Origin: an uncultured Verrucomicrobiales bacterium
GTDB lineage: Bacteria; Verrucomicrobiota; Verrucomicrobiia; Verrucomicrobiales; Akkermansiaceae
Length of the DNA stretch: 34,273 nt
Direction of reading: 5' to 3'
Assembly: GCA_913060685.1 (NCBI GenBank)
Contig: CAJXVQ010000009.1
Location: forward strand, 1-34,273
Shown piece after piece: positions 1 to 8,795 of the stretch (positions within the stretch are counted from its first letter, which is position 1; every line of letters begins with the position of its first letter). A program made the position numbers and the translations under genes. The notes under the pieces were generated by a model. The model did not search any database and was not told the origin of the DNA. It saw only the letters and a program-made list of their open reading frames with translations.

Positions 1-49
1 ATCTACACAGAGTAGATCGTCGGCAGCGTCAGATGTGTATAAGAGACAG
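1..49 (+). other. Nextera i5 adapter and Tn5 mosaic end (not genomic)
   Basis: Seen directly: ATCTACAC at 1-8, an 8-base index AGAGTAGA at 9-16, the Nextera read-1 primer part TCGTCGGCAGCGTC at 17-30 and the 19-base Tn5 mosaic end AGATGTGTATAAGAGACAG at 31-49. Genomic sequence starts at 50. The index matches my memory of Illumina i5 S504. Any open frame starting here is an artefact: the mosaic end encodes the peptide MYKRQ in the frame beginning at position 35. Confidence 0.98.
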
Positions 50-1767
50 ACGGTGCCCTCAACCAATCCGGCCTCCCCTGCTACCTCTCACTTCTCCTCG
101 CCAAAAAGTGCGGCGTTGAGCACCCCGAAGTCAATGCCGCCATCACCCGCGCCAGCCGCTTCTTCTCGGAATTCATCGATAACGGATCAATCGGATACGG
201 TTACCACCGACCCAGTCTCGAAGTTTACGCCAGCGGTCGCAACGGCCTCTCCGGAAATGGCAAAAACGGCATCGCCGCCGTCGCCTTCCAGGTCGAGGGC
301 AATCGCAATGGTCAACACTTCTTCTCAAAACTCACGGCCTCCCTTCACAACACCTGCGAATACGGACATAGCGGAAATTCCTACAGCTACTTCTGGGATC
401 CCCTCGGGGCCAACGCCGGTGGCCCCAAACTCGCCGCGGCCTTCCTCAAAGAGCTCCAGTGGTATTACGCCCTCACCCGCCTCCCCGACGGTAGCTTTGC
501 CAACCAACCTCTCGGCGGTCACTACGGCGGAAAATTTCTCGACCCAACCGCCGCCCAGATCCTCATCGCCACCCTGCCACGCCGGGCCATCCACCTCACC
601 GGAAAAGGCCAAAACGAAAAGCACTGGCTCGATCAAACCCAGACCGACAAAACAATCCGTTCAGGGCGCTGGAGATTGGCCGGGACCGACCAAATGACCC
701 CAGCCGAGATCATGTCCGATCTCGCCGATTGGTCCCCCATCGCCCGAGAGTGGGCCGCCAAAGCTCTCGCAGAAAAGGAAGGTGATTTCATCCCCCAACT
801 CCTCACTCTCCTTAAAAGTAAAAACGCTTCCGAACGAGCCGGAGCCTGCGCCGCTCTCGGCCATCTCGGTGAACGTTCCGCCAAAGCCGTCCCCGAAATT
901 GCCCAGGCTCTCTCGGATGCTGAATCCACCGTCGCCATCGCGGCCGGCTACGCCCTCGCCCGTCTCGGCAAGACCGCCGCATCAGCCCTCCCCGATCTCA
1001 TGCGTGCCCTCGTCCTCTGCTCGGAAGAAGGCAGCCTCCGCCCTCGCCAACAAGCCCTGGGTTATGCCTTCGGCCACGTCAAAGCCCGCACCGCGCCCCT
1101 CTACTTCAACGGCCTCCTCGCCCAAACCGCTGAGAGCGGAAATCCACTCGATGGCCTCGATCGCCCCCTCCTCTACTCCGCCATCACCAAGCTCCTCCAT
1201 GACCCCTCCGGTCGCGTTCGCGGTTGCGGAGCCTATGCCTTCCAATTCTTCAGCCGCGAAGACGCCGCCAACATGGCCCAACAAATCCACGACGCCATCA
1301 AGGTCCCTTCAATGAGCTACATGATGTTCGAGGACGCTCCACGTGTCTACGCGCTCGACCTCATGGCACGCTTTCATCTCAAGGAAGGAGTTCCCCTCGC
1401 CATCGAAACCTTCGGCCTGAAACGCTGGGGGGCCTACGCCCGTTTTCCAGCCCGCTTCAAAACCCTGCAAGCCTACGCCGGCAGCGCAAAGCCCTTTCTT
1501 CCGCGACTCTACGCGATGCGCGAAAACTGGAAATCCGGCGAACACCGCGAGAACCTTGAGAAGACCATCAAGATCATCGAGTCCGATCAAAATCCGACTC
1601 CCCTCATCAGCCTCCACGACCTCGTCGATGAACGCCTCGCCCGTGACTTCGCCAAACTATCGTCCGACAAGGACCGCATCGACCTCTGCCGTAATGCGAG
1701 CAAAACGCATCCAGAGGACACCTTCTACCAAGCCGCCTGCCTCCGCTATCTCACCAAAGGCAAATGA
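50..1767 (+). CDS. DUF6288-type secreted HEAT-repeat protein, 5' truncated by contig end
   Basis: The frame with codons at 52, 55 and so on is open from the adapter junction to the TGA at 1765-1767, giving about 571 residues of a protein whose start lies outside the contig. The ATG at 676 is internal. The encoded N-terminal part (for example GNGKNGIAAVAF, then CEYGHSGNSYSYFWDP and FLKELQWYYALTRLPDGSF) aligns by eye with the middle of the complete protein at 3529-5934 (NGKNGMAAVLF, GHTGNFCNILWSMPG, WMKEFGGWYFDLARRWNGTF). The two are therefore paralogues. The C-terminal half is a run of HEAT-like helical repeats (about residues 225-330 of the visible part). The missing part should hold a signal peptide and a PDZ-like domain, as in the paralogue. 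Biochemical function is unknown. It overlaps the next gene by 4 bases (ATGA). Confidence 0.85.
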
Positions 1768-3506
1768 CCCCAACTCGCTGCAATCCTGCCTCCATCGCCA
1801 ACGTATCTCTCTCCACCAAGCTATCCGTGAAATTCTCAATCGCATTCCTCCTCGCCCTCTTTCATCTCCTGCCGGCCGTTTCCGCAAAGCTCCGGCTTCC
1901 CCATATTTTCAACGGCCAAATGGTCCTCCAACGCGACAAGCCCGTGAACATCTGGGGCTGGGCGGATCAAGAAACCGACGTCACTGTCTCCTTCGCCGGA
2001 CAGGAGAAGACCATCACCTCCGGGAAAGACGGCAAATGGCTCATCTCCCTTGACGCCATGGAGGCCAACGCCTCCGGCCGCAATCTGAAGGTGCAATCCG
2101 GCAACATCTCAATCGATTACCATGATGTCCTCGTCGGCGACGTTTGGATCTGTGGAGGTCAAAGCAACATGGAGTGGCGCTTGCGCAGCTCGCGCGATGC
2201 CGACATCGAAATCCCCAGCGCCAACTACCCCGCCATCCGCTTCATCCGCATCGAACCCGAAGGAGCCCCGGAACCACTTGAGGATTTCCCCGCCGAAAAG
2301 GATGCTGGCGTTTGGAGAGTTTGCTCTCCTAAAACCATCGGCGATTGCTCCGGCGTCGCCTACTTCTTCGGACAACGCCTCCACCGCCGCCTTGATGTCC
2401 CCATCGGCCTCATCAACGCCGCCTGGGGTGGCACCATGGCCCAACACTGGGTCACCCGTGAGACCCTCGAAACCCTCCCCACCGCCAAGCCTTACATCGA
2501 GGAATACGAAACCAAACGCCAGCTCTGGATCGAGGGTGGAAAAGAAAAAGGAGCCACCAAGCGCTTCGCCGCCGACCTCGCAAAGTGGGAGAAGCTAGCA
2601 GCCGCTGCCAAAGCCGCAGGCGAGAAAGCTCCCGGTGGCAAACCCAACCTCAAAAGCTATGCCGATCCCGGCACCCAAGGCCGCATTCCCGCCGGCCCGC
2701 TCAACGCCATGATCATGCCCATCGCCGGCCTCTCCGTTCGCGGCGCTCTTTTCTACCAAGGCGAAAACAACGCCTTCGGCAACACCTGGATCCCCTTCCC
2801 CGAAACCTTCCCTGCCGTCATCTCGGACTGGCGAAAACTCTTCAACGATAAAGACCTCCCCTTCGGCATCATCCAGATTGCAGGCTGGAGCACCCGCCGC
2901 TCGATGACTTATGATATGAACCACCACACCAACGTGATTCGTGAGCAACAATTCCTCACGTGGCAAAAGACTCCAAACACGGGCCTCATCGTCAGCTTCG
3001 ATGCAAACAGCGACTCCAACATTCACCCCGGCCGTAAATATCCCGTCGGGGATCGTTCCGCCCGCTGGGCCCTCTCCACCGTCTACGGCATCGAGGACGC
3101 CACCCGCCCCGGCCAGCCTCTCCAGTGGCACGGCCCCATCTACAGATCAATGGAGAGGAAGGGCGAAAAAATCGCAATTCAATTTGAAAAATCCGGATCC
3201 GACGGCCTCCGCCTTGATCAGAACGACGCCCGCGGATTCTACATCGCCGGAGCCGATCAAGTTTTCCACCACGCCGAAGCCCGCATCTCAGGCGCTCGTG
3301 GCCAGGCCCCGGAGATCGAAGTCTGGTGCAAAGAAGTCCCCGATCCCCTCGCGGTCCGCTACGCCTTCTCAAACCTTCCTCTTGGCACATTAATGAATGG
3401 CAAGGAATTGCCAGCCTACCCTTTCCGCACCGACACTTGGCCCCTCAAACCGCACTACGGCGAGGACCTCTACCACGTCAATTCACCGCAAAAATCCGGC
3501 GAATAA
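1764..3506 (+). CDS. Secreted sialate O-acetylesterase-like SASA/SGNH hydrolase
   Basis: Carbohydrate esterase of the SASA family, which removes O-acetyl groups from sialic acids or from other acetylated glycans; the real substrate here is unknown. Counting from the ATG at 1764 (580 aa), the nucleophile motif GGQSNMEW has Ser134. The block FYQGENNA is at about 330-337 and the catalytic Asp/His block DSNIHPGRKYP at 417-427, with His421. The family motifs therefore look intact. A signal peptide is clear only from residue 22 onward (VKFSIAFLLALFHLLPAVSA), so a GTG start at 1827 is a good alternative. The ATG at 1764 overlaps the stop of the upstream DUF6288 gene by 4 bases, and the next gene begins 22 bases downstream. 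This is translationally coupled operon structure and suggests extracellular or periplasmic glycan processing. Confidence 0.87.
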   Translation: MTPTRCNPASIANVSLSTKLSVKFSIAFLLALFHLLPAVSAKLRLPHIFNGQMVLQRDKPVNIWGWADQETDVTVSFAGQEKTITSGKDGKWLISLDAMEANASGRNLKVQSGNISIDYHDVLVGDVWICGGQSNMEWRLRSSRDADIEIPSANYPAIRFIRIEPEGAPEPLEDFPAEKDAGVWRVCSPKTIGDCSGVAYFFGQRLHRRLDVPIGLINAAWGGTMAQHWVTRETLETLPTAKPYIEEYETKRQLWIEGGKEKGATKRFAADLAKWEKLAAAAKAAGEKAPGGKPNLKSYADPGTQGRIPAGPLNAMIMPIAGLSVRGALFYQGENNAFGNTWIPFPETFPAVISDWRKLFNDKDLPFGIIQIAGWSTRRSMTYDMNHHTNVIREQQFLTWQKTPNTGLIVSFDANSDSNIHPGRKYPVGDRSARWALSTVYGIEDATRPGQPLQWHGPIYRSMERKGEKIAIQFEKSGSDGLRLDQNDARGFYIAGADQVFHHAEARISGARGQAPEIEVWCKEVPDPLAVRYAFSNLPLGTLMNGKELPAYPFRTDTWPLKPHYGEDLYHVNSPQKSGE

Positions 3507-3528
3507 TCGCATCTCAATATTTCCTACC

Positions 3529-5934
3529 ATGATCTCATCCCGATCCACTTCACTCCTCGCTGCCCTCCTCATGGCCCTCCCGTCTCCGGGAGCCGGACCA
3601 CAGGGAAAAATGACCCTTCCCGATTTCACCAAGGGTGATCGCATTCCGGAAGGAGCCACCCACGACTGGAACCTCGGAGCCACCGGCGCACGTGGCTGGA
3701 TGTTCTGCGATAAGATGGTCACCACCGACGCACGCCAAATCCGCGTCACCGAAGTCGCCAAGGGATCTCCGGCGGACGGTATCCTGGAAGAAGCCGACGT
3801 CATCCTCGGAGCCGGTAAAACCCCGTTCGCGTATGATCCTCGTACTGAAATGGGCAAAGCTCTCACCGCTGCCGAGACCAAGGAAGGAAAAGGCGAACTC
3901 TCTCTCCTCCGCTGGCGCGATGGCAAAAAGGAAACGGTAACGCTCACCCTGCCCGTCCTTGGAAGCTACAGCGCCACCGCACCTTACCATTGCCCCAAAT
4001 CAAAACTCATCTTCGAGCAAGGCTGCAAAGCCCTCGCCGAACGCATCCAGGATCCGGGCTACAAGGAAAACCCCATCACCCGCTCCCTCAATGCCCTCGC
4101 CCTTCTTGCCAGCGGCGAACAGGAATACCTTCCCATTATTCGCAAGGAAGTCGACTGGGCCGCCGGCTACTCCAACCGCAGCTTCCAAACCTGGTATTAC
4201 GGTTATGTCATCATGCTCCTCTCCGAGTACACCCTCGCCACCGGCGATAAGTCAGCCCTCCCCAGCCTCAAGCGCCTCGCCATGGAAGCCGCCGAGGGAC
4301 AAAGCATCGTCGGCTCCTGGGGACATCGCTTTGCCAATCCCGATGGTCGCCTCGCCGGATACGGCATGATGAATGCCCCCGGCCTGCCCCTCACCACCTC
4401 CCTCATCCTCGCCCGCGCCGCCGGTGTCGATGATCCCAAGCTCAGCGAAGCCATCGAGAAAAGCGCCCGCCTTCTCCGCTTTTACATTGGCAAAGGAGCC
4501 GTCCCATACGGGGATCACGCTCCCTGGATTGAGACTCACGACGACAATGGCAAAAACGGAATGGCCGCCGTCCTCTTCAACCTCCTCAACGAGCCAAAAG
4601 CGGCCGAGTATTTTTCACGTATGAGCGTCGCTTCCCACGGTAACGAACGCGACCAGGGACACACCGGTAATTTTTGCAACATCCTATGGTCCATGCCCGG
4701 AGTGGCACAATCCGGCCCCCACGCCACGGGTGCTTGGATGAAGGAATTTGGTGGATGGTATTTCGACCTCGCCCGCCGCTGGAATGGCACCTTCCCGCAC
4801 CAGGGACCTCCGGAAATGCGCAAGGACAGCTACGCCAACTGGGACTGCACCGGATCCTACCTTCTGGCTTACGCCATGCCCTTGAAAAAAATCTACCTCA
4901 CCGGGAAACGCCCTTCGGTAGCTCCGCAGCTCGACGCCAAGGAAGCGCAGCGCATTGTCCTCGACGGACGAGGCTGGAACAACAAGGACCGCTACTCTGC
5001 CTACGATGAGCTCAATAGTGACGTCCTCATCGAGGCCCTCACCAGCTGGTCACCCGTCGTCCGCGAGCGCGCCTCCATGGCCCTCGCCCGCCGCAAGGGT
5101 GACGCACCTGTCGAAGCCCTCATCAAGCTCCTCGATTCTCCTTCTCTTGACGCCCGCTACGGTGCCTGCCAAGCCATCGTGCAATTTCGCGGACGTGCCG
5201 CGAACGCAATCGACGCCCTTCAAAAAAACCTCAAGTCGGACGACCTCTGGATGCGAATCAAAGCCGCCGACGCTCTCGCCGCCATTGGGACTCCCGCCAT
5301 GAAGGCCGCTCCCGAACTTCTTGAGATCCTCACCAAGGTCGATCCCAAGAATGATCCTCGCGGCATGCAGCAGCGCTACCTCTCCTTCGCCCTCTTCAAC
5401 CAACGCGGAGGCATGCTCAGCCGCTCGCTCGAAGGAGTGGATCACGAGGTCCTCTACAAAGCGGTGAAAGCCGGCCTCAAAAACGAAGACGGCCGCGCCC
5501 GTGGCAGCATCGGATCGGTCTACCGCAATCTCTCTGAGGAGGAGATCAAACCCCTTCTCCCGGCCATTCTCGAAGCCGTCGTCACACCCGCTCCAAGCGG
5601 CGTAATGTTTGCCGATGAAATCCGCGTTGAAGGCCTCCGCATCCTCGCCACCCACCGCGTCGCCGAAGGCATCAAAGGCTGCGTCGACTACACCCGCGAC
5701 CAAAACCCTTGGGCCAGCGAAAAACGCACTCCGCAGCTGATGGAAATTCTTCTCACCTACGGAGCACGCGCCAAGTTCGCCATCCCCGAGCTCGAAAAAA
5801 TCGCGGCCGATTTCGCCGATGGCGAAGTTGATTTCCCAAGAAGACTCAGCGTCCAGAAAGCCGAATCGGTTCGGGCCGCCATCGAAAAAATCAAAACCTC
5901 GAAAGATCTCCCCGAGCTCAATTCCATCCGCTAA
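3529..5934 (+). CDS. DUF6288-type secreted protein: PDZ-like domain, helical toroid-like region, HEAT repeats
   Basis: The frame is open from 3397, but the ATG at 3529 is preferred because it follows the esterase stop by 22 bases and gives a signal peptide (MISSRSTSLLAALLMALPSPGAG) on an 801-aa protein. Residues about 45-145 look like a PDZ domain (ARGWMFCDKMV, then VAKGSPADGILEEADVILGAG). Residues about 170-500 are an aromatic, glycine-rich helical region with repeated SLNALALLASGE-like helices. Residues about 540-790 are HEAT-like repeats (SPVVRERASMALARR, SLDARYGACQAIVQFRG). It is a full-length paralogue of the truncated gene at 50-1767. DUF6288 proteins are, to my knowledge, characteristic of Planctomycetota and Verrucomicrobiota and have no assigned reaction. 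The location beside a glycan esterase suggests a role in handling extracellular polymers, which is inference only. Confidence 0.85.
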   Translation: MISSRSTSLLAALLMALPSPGAGPQGKMTLPDFTKGDRIPEGATHDWNLGATGARGWMFCDKMVTTDARQIRVTEVAKGSPADGILEEADVILGAGKTPFAYDPRTEMGKALTAAETKEGKGELSLLRWRDGKKETVTLTLPVLGSYSATAPYHCPKSKLIFEQGCKALAERIQDPGYKENPITRSLNALALLASGEQEYLPIIRKEVDWAAGYSNRSFQTWYYGYVIMLLSEYTLATGDKSALPSLKRLAMEAAEGQSIVGSWGHRFANPDGRLAGYGMMNAPGLPLTTSLILARAAGVDDPKLSEAIEKSARLLRFYIGKGAVPYGDHAPWIETHDDNGKNGMAAVLFNLLNEPKAAEYFSRMSVASHGNERDQGHTGNFCNILWSMPGVAQSGPHATGAWMKEFGGWYFDLARRWNGTFPHQGPPEMRKDSYANWDCTGSYLLAYAMPLKKIYLTGKRPSVAPQLDAKEAQRIVLDGRGWNNKDRYSAYDELNSDVLIEALTSWSPVVRERASMALARRKGDAPVEALIKLLDSPSLDARYGACQAIVQFRGRAANAIDALQKNLKSDDLWMRIKAADALAAIGTPAMKAAPELLEILTKVDPKNDPRGMQQRYLSFALFNQRGGMLSRSLEGVDHEVLYKAVKAGLKNEDGRARGSIGSVYRNLSEEEIKPLLPAILEAVVTPAPSGVMFADEIRVEGLRILATHRVAEGIKGCVDYTRDQNPWASEKRTPQLMEILLTYGARAKFAIPELEKIAADFADGEVDFPRRLSVQKAESVRAAIEKIKTSKDLPELNSIR

Positions 5935-5953
5935 TTCCTTCCCACTCAAAATC

Positions 5954-6991
5954 ATGTCCAACTATCTCCTCCGTCCCCTCCTCATTGTTGCCACTCTGTT
6001 AATAGCGCAAGCCCATCCTGTTCCCGAAAGCCCAAAGTGGCTCACCTACTCCGGTGGAGATGGCCCGGGCAAAGGAAAACACATCGTCCTAATTGCGGCT
6101 GATCAGGAATACCGCAGTGAACAAGCCATGCCTATGATGGCAGGGATCCTCAGCAAGCATCACGGCTTCGATTGCACCGTCCTCTTCGGCGTGAACGATG
6201 AAGGAAAAGTCGACCCAACCATGCCGGTTTACCCCAAAAAGGGAAAGGAAGCGGAGTTTAAGAAGCAGAATATCCCCGGCCTCGAGCACCTCAAGTCAGC
6301 CGACCTTGTCATCTTCTTCCACCGCCTCCTCACTCTTCCCGAAGACCAGTTAAAGGACATCGTTTCTTACCTCGACTCCGGAAAGCCCATCATCGCTCTC
6401 CGCACCGCCAACCATGGATTCCGTGGCCGCATCCCTTACGAAATCGATGGCAAGAACGTCAATTTCGGACGAGATCTTCTCGGAGGTTCCTTCATGGGAC
6501 ACCACGGGCGCTGGCATGCCGATTCCACCCGCGGCACCATCGTCAAAGAACTCAAAAACCATCCTATCGTGACCGGTGTCACTGACATTTGGGGACCCTC
6601 CGATGTCTATCGTACTTACAAGGAAGGCACCGCCCTCCCTGAAGACTGCACCGCCCTTGTCTGGGGTCAGCCCCTCATGGGAAGAAGCCACGACGATGAA
6701 GTCAACACCAAGAAAGAGCCCCTCCCCGTCGCTTGGTTCAAGACATGGAAAACGACTCAAGGAAAAGACACCCGCGTCTTCAACACCACCATGGGCAGCG
6801 CCAAGGATCTCCAAAGCGCCGGCCTCCGTCGCCTCCTTATCAATGCTGCCTATTGGGGAATGACGATCGAGGACAAGATCACACCCGATCGTAGCGTCGA
6901 GATCGTGGGCCCTTACAAGCCCATCGCCAGTGGCTTCAACTACGAAAAACTCGGAGTCATTCCCCAACTTCCTGCCGCATACCGTCAGTAG
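5954..6991 (+). CDS. Secreted ThuA-like domain protein
   Basis: The ATG at 5954 lies 19 bases after the previous stop and gives MSNYLLRPLLIVATLLIAQA, a clean signal peptide. The frame is open further upstream, but only inside the preceding gene. The mature protein (345 aa in total) begins with a glutamine-amidotransferase-like fold: KHIVLIAADQEYRSEQAMPM, LKSADLVIFFHR, SGKPIIALRTANHGF, GGSFMGHHGRWHAD and HPIVTGV, ending with LRRLLINAAYWGM. This order matches ThuA-like proteins, a family named after a trehalose-utilisation gene and common as exported proteins in PVC bacteria. The reaction is not established for this branch. As last gene of the 50-6991 cluster it is probably co-transcribed with the esterase and the DUF6288 proteins. 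Confidence 0.85.
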   Translation: MSNYLLRPLLIVATLLIAQAHPVPESPKWLTYSGGDGPGKGKHIVLIAADQEYRSEQAMPMMAGILSKHHGFDCTVLFGVNDEGKVDPTMPVYPKKGKEAEFKKQNIPGLEHLKSADLVIFFHRLLTLPEDQLKDIVSYLDSGKPIIALRTANHGFRGRIPYEIDGKNVNFGRDLLGGSFMGHHGRWHADSTRGTIVKELKNHPIVTGVTDIWGPSDVYRTYKEGTALPEDCTALVWGQPLMGRSHDDEVNTKKEPLPVAWFKTWKTTQGKDTRVFNTTMGSAKDLQSAGLRRLLINAAYWGMTIEDKITPDRSVEIVGPYKPIASGFNYEKLGVIPQLPAAYRQ

Positions 6992-7141
6992 ACTGGTTTC
7001 CGCCGCGACAAAGCAGAGGCTCTTAGCCAAGTGGCAAAAACGAGTGGGACTCTGAACCTCGCCCTTCCGCTCGAGTCCTTCCAAAGTAAAGAATCCCCTC
7101 GGTAAGACCCAAAAAACCTTTCCCCTGCGGGATTTCTCCTG

Positions 7142-7164
7142 TTTCCTCGCGGCCCGCGAGGAAA
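7142..7164 (+). promoter_or_regulatory. Perfect 10-bp hairpin in the glyQS leader
   Basis: TTTCCTCGCG (7142-7151) and CGCGAGGAAA (7155-7164) are perfect inverted arms around a 3-base loop, ending 18 bases before the glyQS ATG. There is no T-run after it, so it is not an ordinary intrinsic terminator. It could act in the mRNA leader or as a DNA operator; the sequence does not decide. Confidence 0.45.
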
Positions 7165-7182
7165 ATCTCCCGCCCCAAGACA

Positions 7183-8580
7183 ATGGCTAATAAAGACCAG
7201 ACCGATACCGCACGCATGGAGAAGATTGTCTCCCTGTGTAAACGCAAAGGATTCATTTTTCAGTCCGCCGAAATCTACGGCGGCCTCAATGGTTGCTGGG
7301 ATTACGGCCCGCTTGGAACCGAAGTCAAAAGGAACCTCAAGGAACTCTGGTGGCGTAAGAACGTGCAGGAACGCGATGACGTTCTCGGCATGGACGGATC
7401 AATCTTGACCCACCACTCGGTGCTCACGGCCTCCGGACACGTGGGCGGATTCTCCGATCCCATGGTCGATTGCAAGGTTTGCAAAAAACGCTACCGCGCC
7501 GACCAACTCGACGACGTCCCCCCTTGCGAGAAGAAAGCCACCCTTCCCAAAGGAGAGGACAAGACTTGCGAATTGACCGAGCCTCGTGAATTCAACCTCA
7601 TGTTTCAGACTCAGATGGGAGCATCGGCCGATGAAAACGATCCCAATTCCGTGGCCTACCTCCGTCCGGAAACAGCCCAATCGATCTTCGTCCAATACAA
7701 GAATGTCCTGGACTCCAACCGCGTGAAGCTTCCCTTTGGAATCGCTCAGATTGGTAAGTCCTTCCGCAACGAGATCAATCCTCGTAACTTCACCTTCCGT
7801 TCCCGTGAGTTCGAGCAGATGGAGATCGAGTACTTTTGTCGCCCCGAAGACGGCCTTCGCCTCACCGACGAGTGGCTTGAAACCCGCCTCAAGTTCTACG
7901 CCGAGATTGGACTCGATTCCGAGAAGCTCCACGTCCTCGACATCCCCGATGGCGAGCGCGCGCATTACTCCGAGAAGACCTACGATATTGAATACGACTT
8001 CCCCTTCGGCCAGCAGGAGCTCGAAGGAGTGGCCTATCGCGGCAGCTACGATCTCGGCAAGCATCACGAGCACTCCGGTAAGCCCCTCGAATATTTCGAC
8101 GAGCAAACCAAGGAACGTTTCATCCCGCACGTGGTCGAACCATCCGCCGGTTGCGACCGGACGATTCTTGCGCTCATTTGCGAAGCCTATGACGAAGAGG
8201 ACCTTACCAAAGAAGGCGGCAAGCCCGACGTCCGCACCGTGATGCGCTTCAAGCCTTGCGTGGCTCCGATCAAAGCGGCGATCCTACCTCTTCTTAAGAA
8301 CAAGCCCGAGCTCGTGGAAAAGGCCAAGGAGGTCAAAAACCTTCTCCAGCCCTTCATGAATATCTTCTACGACGAAACCGCCGCCATCGGCCGCCGCTAC
8401 CGTCGACAGGACGAAGTCGGAACGCCCTTCTGCATCGCGATTGACTTCGAAACCCTCGGACTCGAAGAAGGCAAGGAAGACCTCAAGGACACCGTGACCA
8501 TCCGCCACCGTGACTCCATGGAGCAGGAACGCATCGCCATCAGCGATCTCCTCCCCTGGTTGCTTGAGCGCATTCGCTAG
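7183..8580 (+). CDS. glyQS: Glycyl-tRNA synthetase, single-chain alpha2 class II type
   Basis: Charges tRNA-Gly with glycine in the cytoplasm using ATP. The 465-aa protein shows class II signatures: GGLNGCWDYGPLGTEVKRNL near the N-terminus, VAYLRPETAQSIFVQYKNVL, the motif-2 region IGKSFRNEINPRNFTFRSRE, the EFEQMEIEYF segment, and motif 3 EPSAGCDRTILALICEAYDEE-like residues. The C-terminal anticodon-binding domain follows (APIKAAILPLL, then RRYRRQDEVGTPFCIAIDFE). The insertion DCKVCKKRYRADQL is normal for this family. The length matches the one-gene GlyRS rather than the alpha2beta2 glyQ/glyS form. The start is supported by the immediately conserved N-terminus. A strong terminator follows at 8601. 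The tRNA-Gly(GCC) gene at 30440-30514 encodes one of its substrates. Confidence 0.96.
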   Translation: MANKDQTDTARMEKIVSLCKRKGFIFQSAEIYGGLNGCWDYGPLGTEVKRNLKELWWRKNVQERDDVLGMDGSILTHHSVLTASGHVGGFSDPMVDCKVCKKRYRADQLDDVPPCEKKATLPKGEDKTCELTEPREFNLMFQTQMGASADENDPNSVAYLRPETAQSIFVQYKNVLDSNRVKLPFGIAQIGKSFRNEINPRNFTFRSREFEQMEIEYFCRPEDGLRLTDEWLETRLKFYAEIGLDSEKLHVLDIPDGERAHYSEKTYDIEYDFPFGQQELEGVAYRGSYDLGKHHEHSGKPLEYFDEQTKERFIPHVVEPSAGCDRTILALICEAYDEEDLTKEGGKPDVRTVMRFKPCVAPIKAAILPLLKNKPELVEKAKEVKNLLQPFMNIFYDETAAIGRRYRRQDEVGTPFCIAIDFETLGLEEGKEDLKDTVTIRHRDSMEQERIAISDLLPWLLERIR

Positions 8581-8600
8581 TCGGAACCGCTCTCAAAACA

Positions 8601-8634
8601 ACCTCACCTCGCAAGCCGCGGGGTGGGGTTTTTT
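8601..8634 (+). terminator. Intrinsic terminator of glyQS
   Basis: A 12-bp stem pairs 8601-8612 (ACCTCACCTCGC) with 8618-8629 (GCGGGGTGGGGT), including two G-U pairs, around a 5-base loop. T residues run from 8629 to 8634. It begins 21 bases after the glyQS stop. Confidence 0.85.
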
Positions 8635-8795
8635 CCTTTACCTGTCCCCCTCTTACTGCCTCCGGTTTCTCGCGGGTTCTCTTAAAAAACCTCTCCAAGT
8701 ATAACCCAAAGTAAAAAACTCCCCCAACACATCAGCATTGACCATTTCCATCCCGAAAACCCAGCCATGGTAATTGGAACGGTAATTTGGAATCA

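Noticed and set aside
35-697. Plus-strand open frame of 220 codons starting MYKRQ
   Set aside because: It starts inside the Nextera mosaic end and is a Pro/Ser/Thr-rich shadow of the true DUF6288 frame, which is open from 50 to 1767.
676-1767. A separate 363-aa HEAT-repeat gene starting at 676
   Set aside because: The same frame continues upstream to the contig edge with clear similarity to the paralogue at 3529-5934, so 676 is an internal Met codon.
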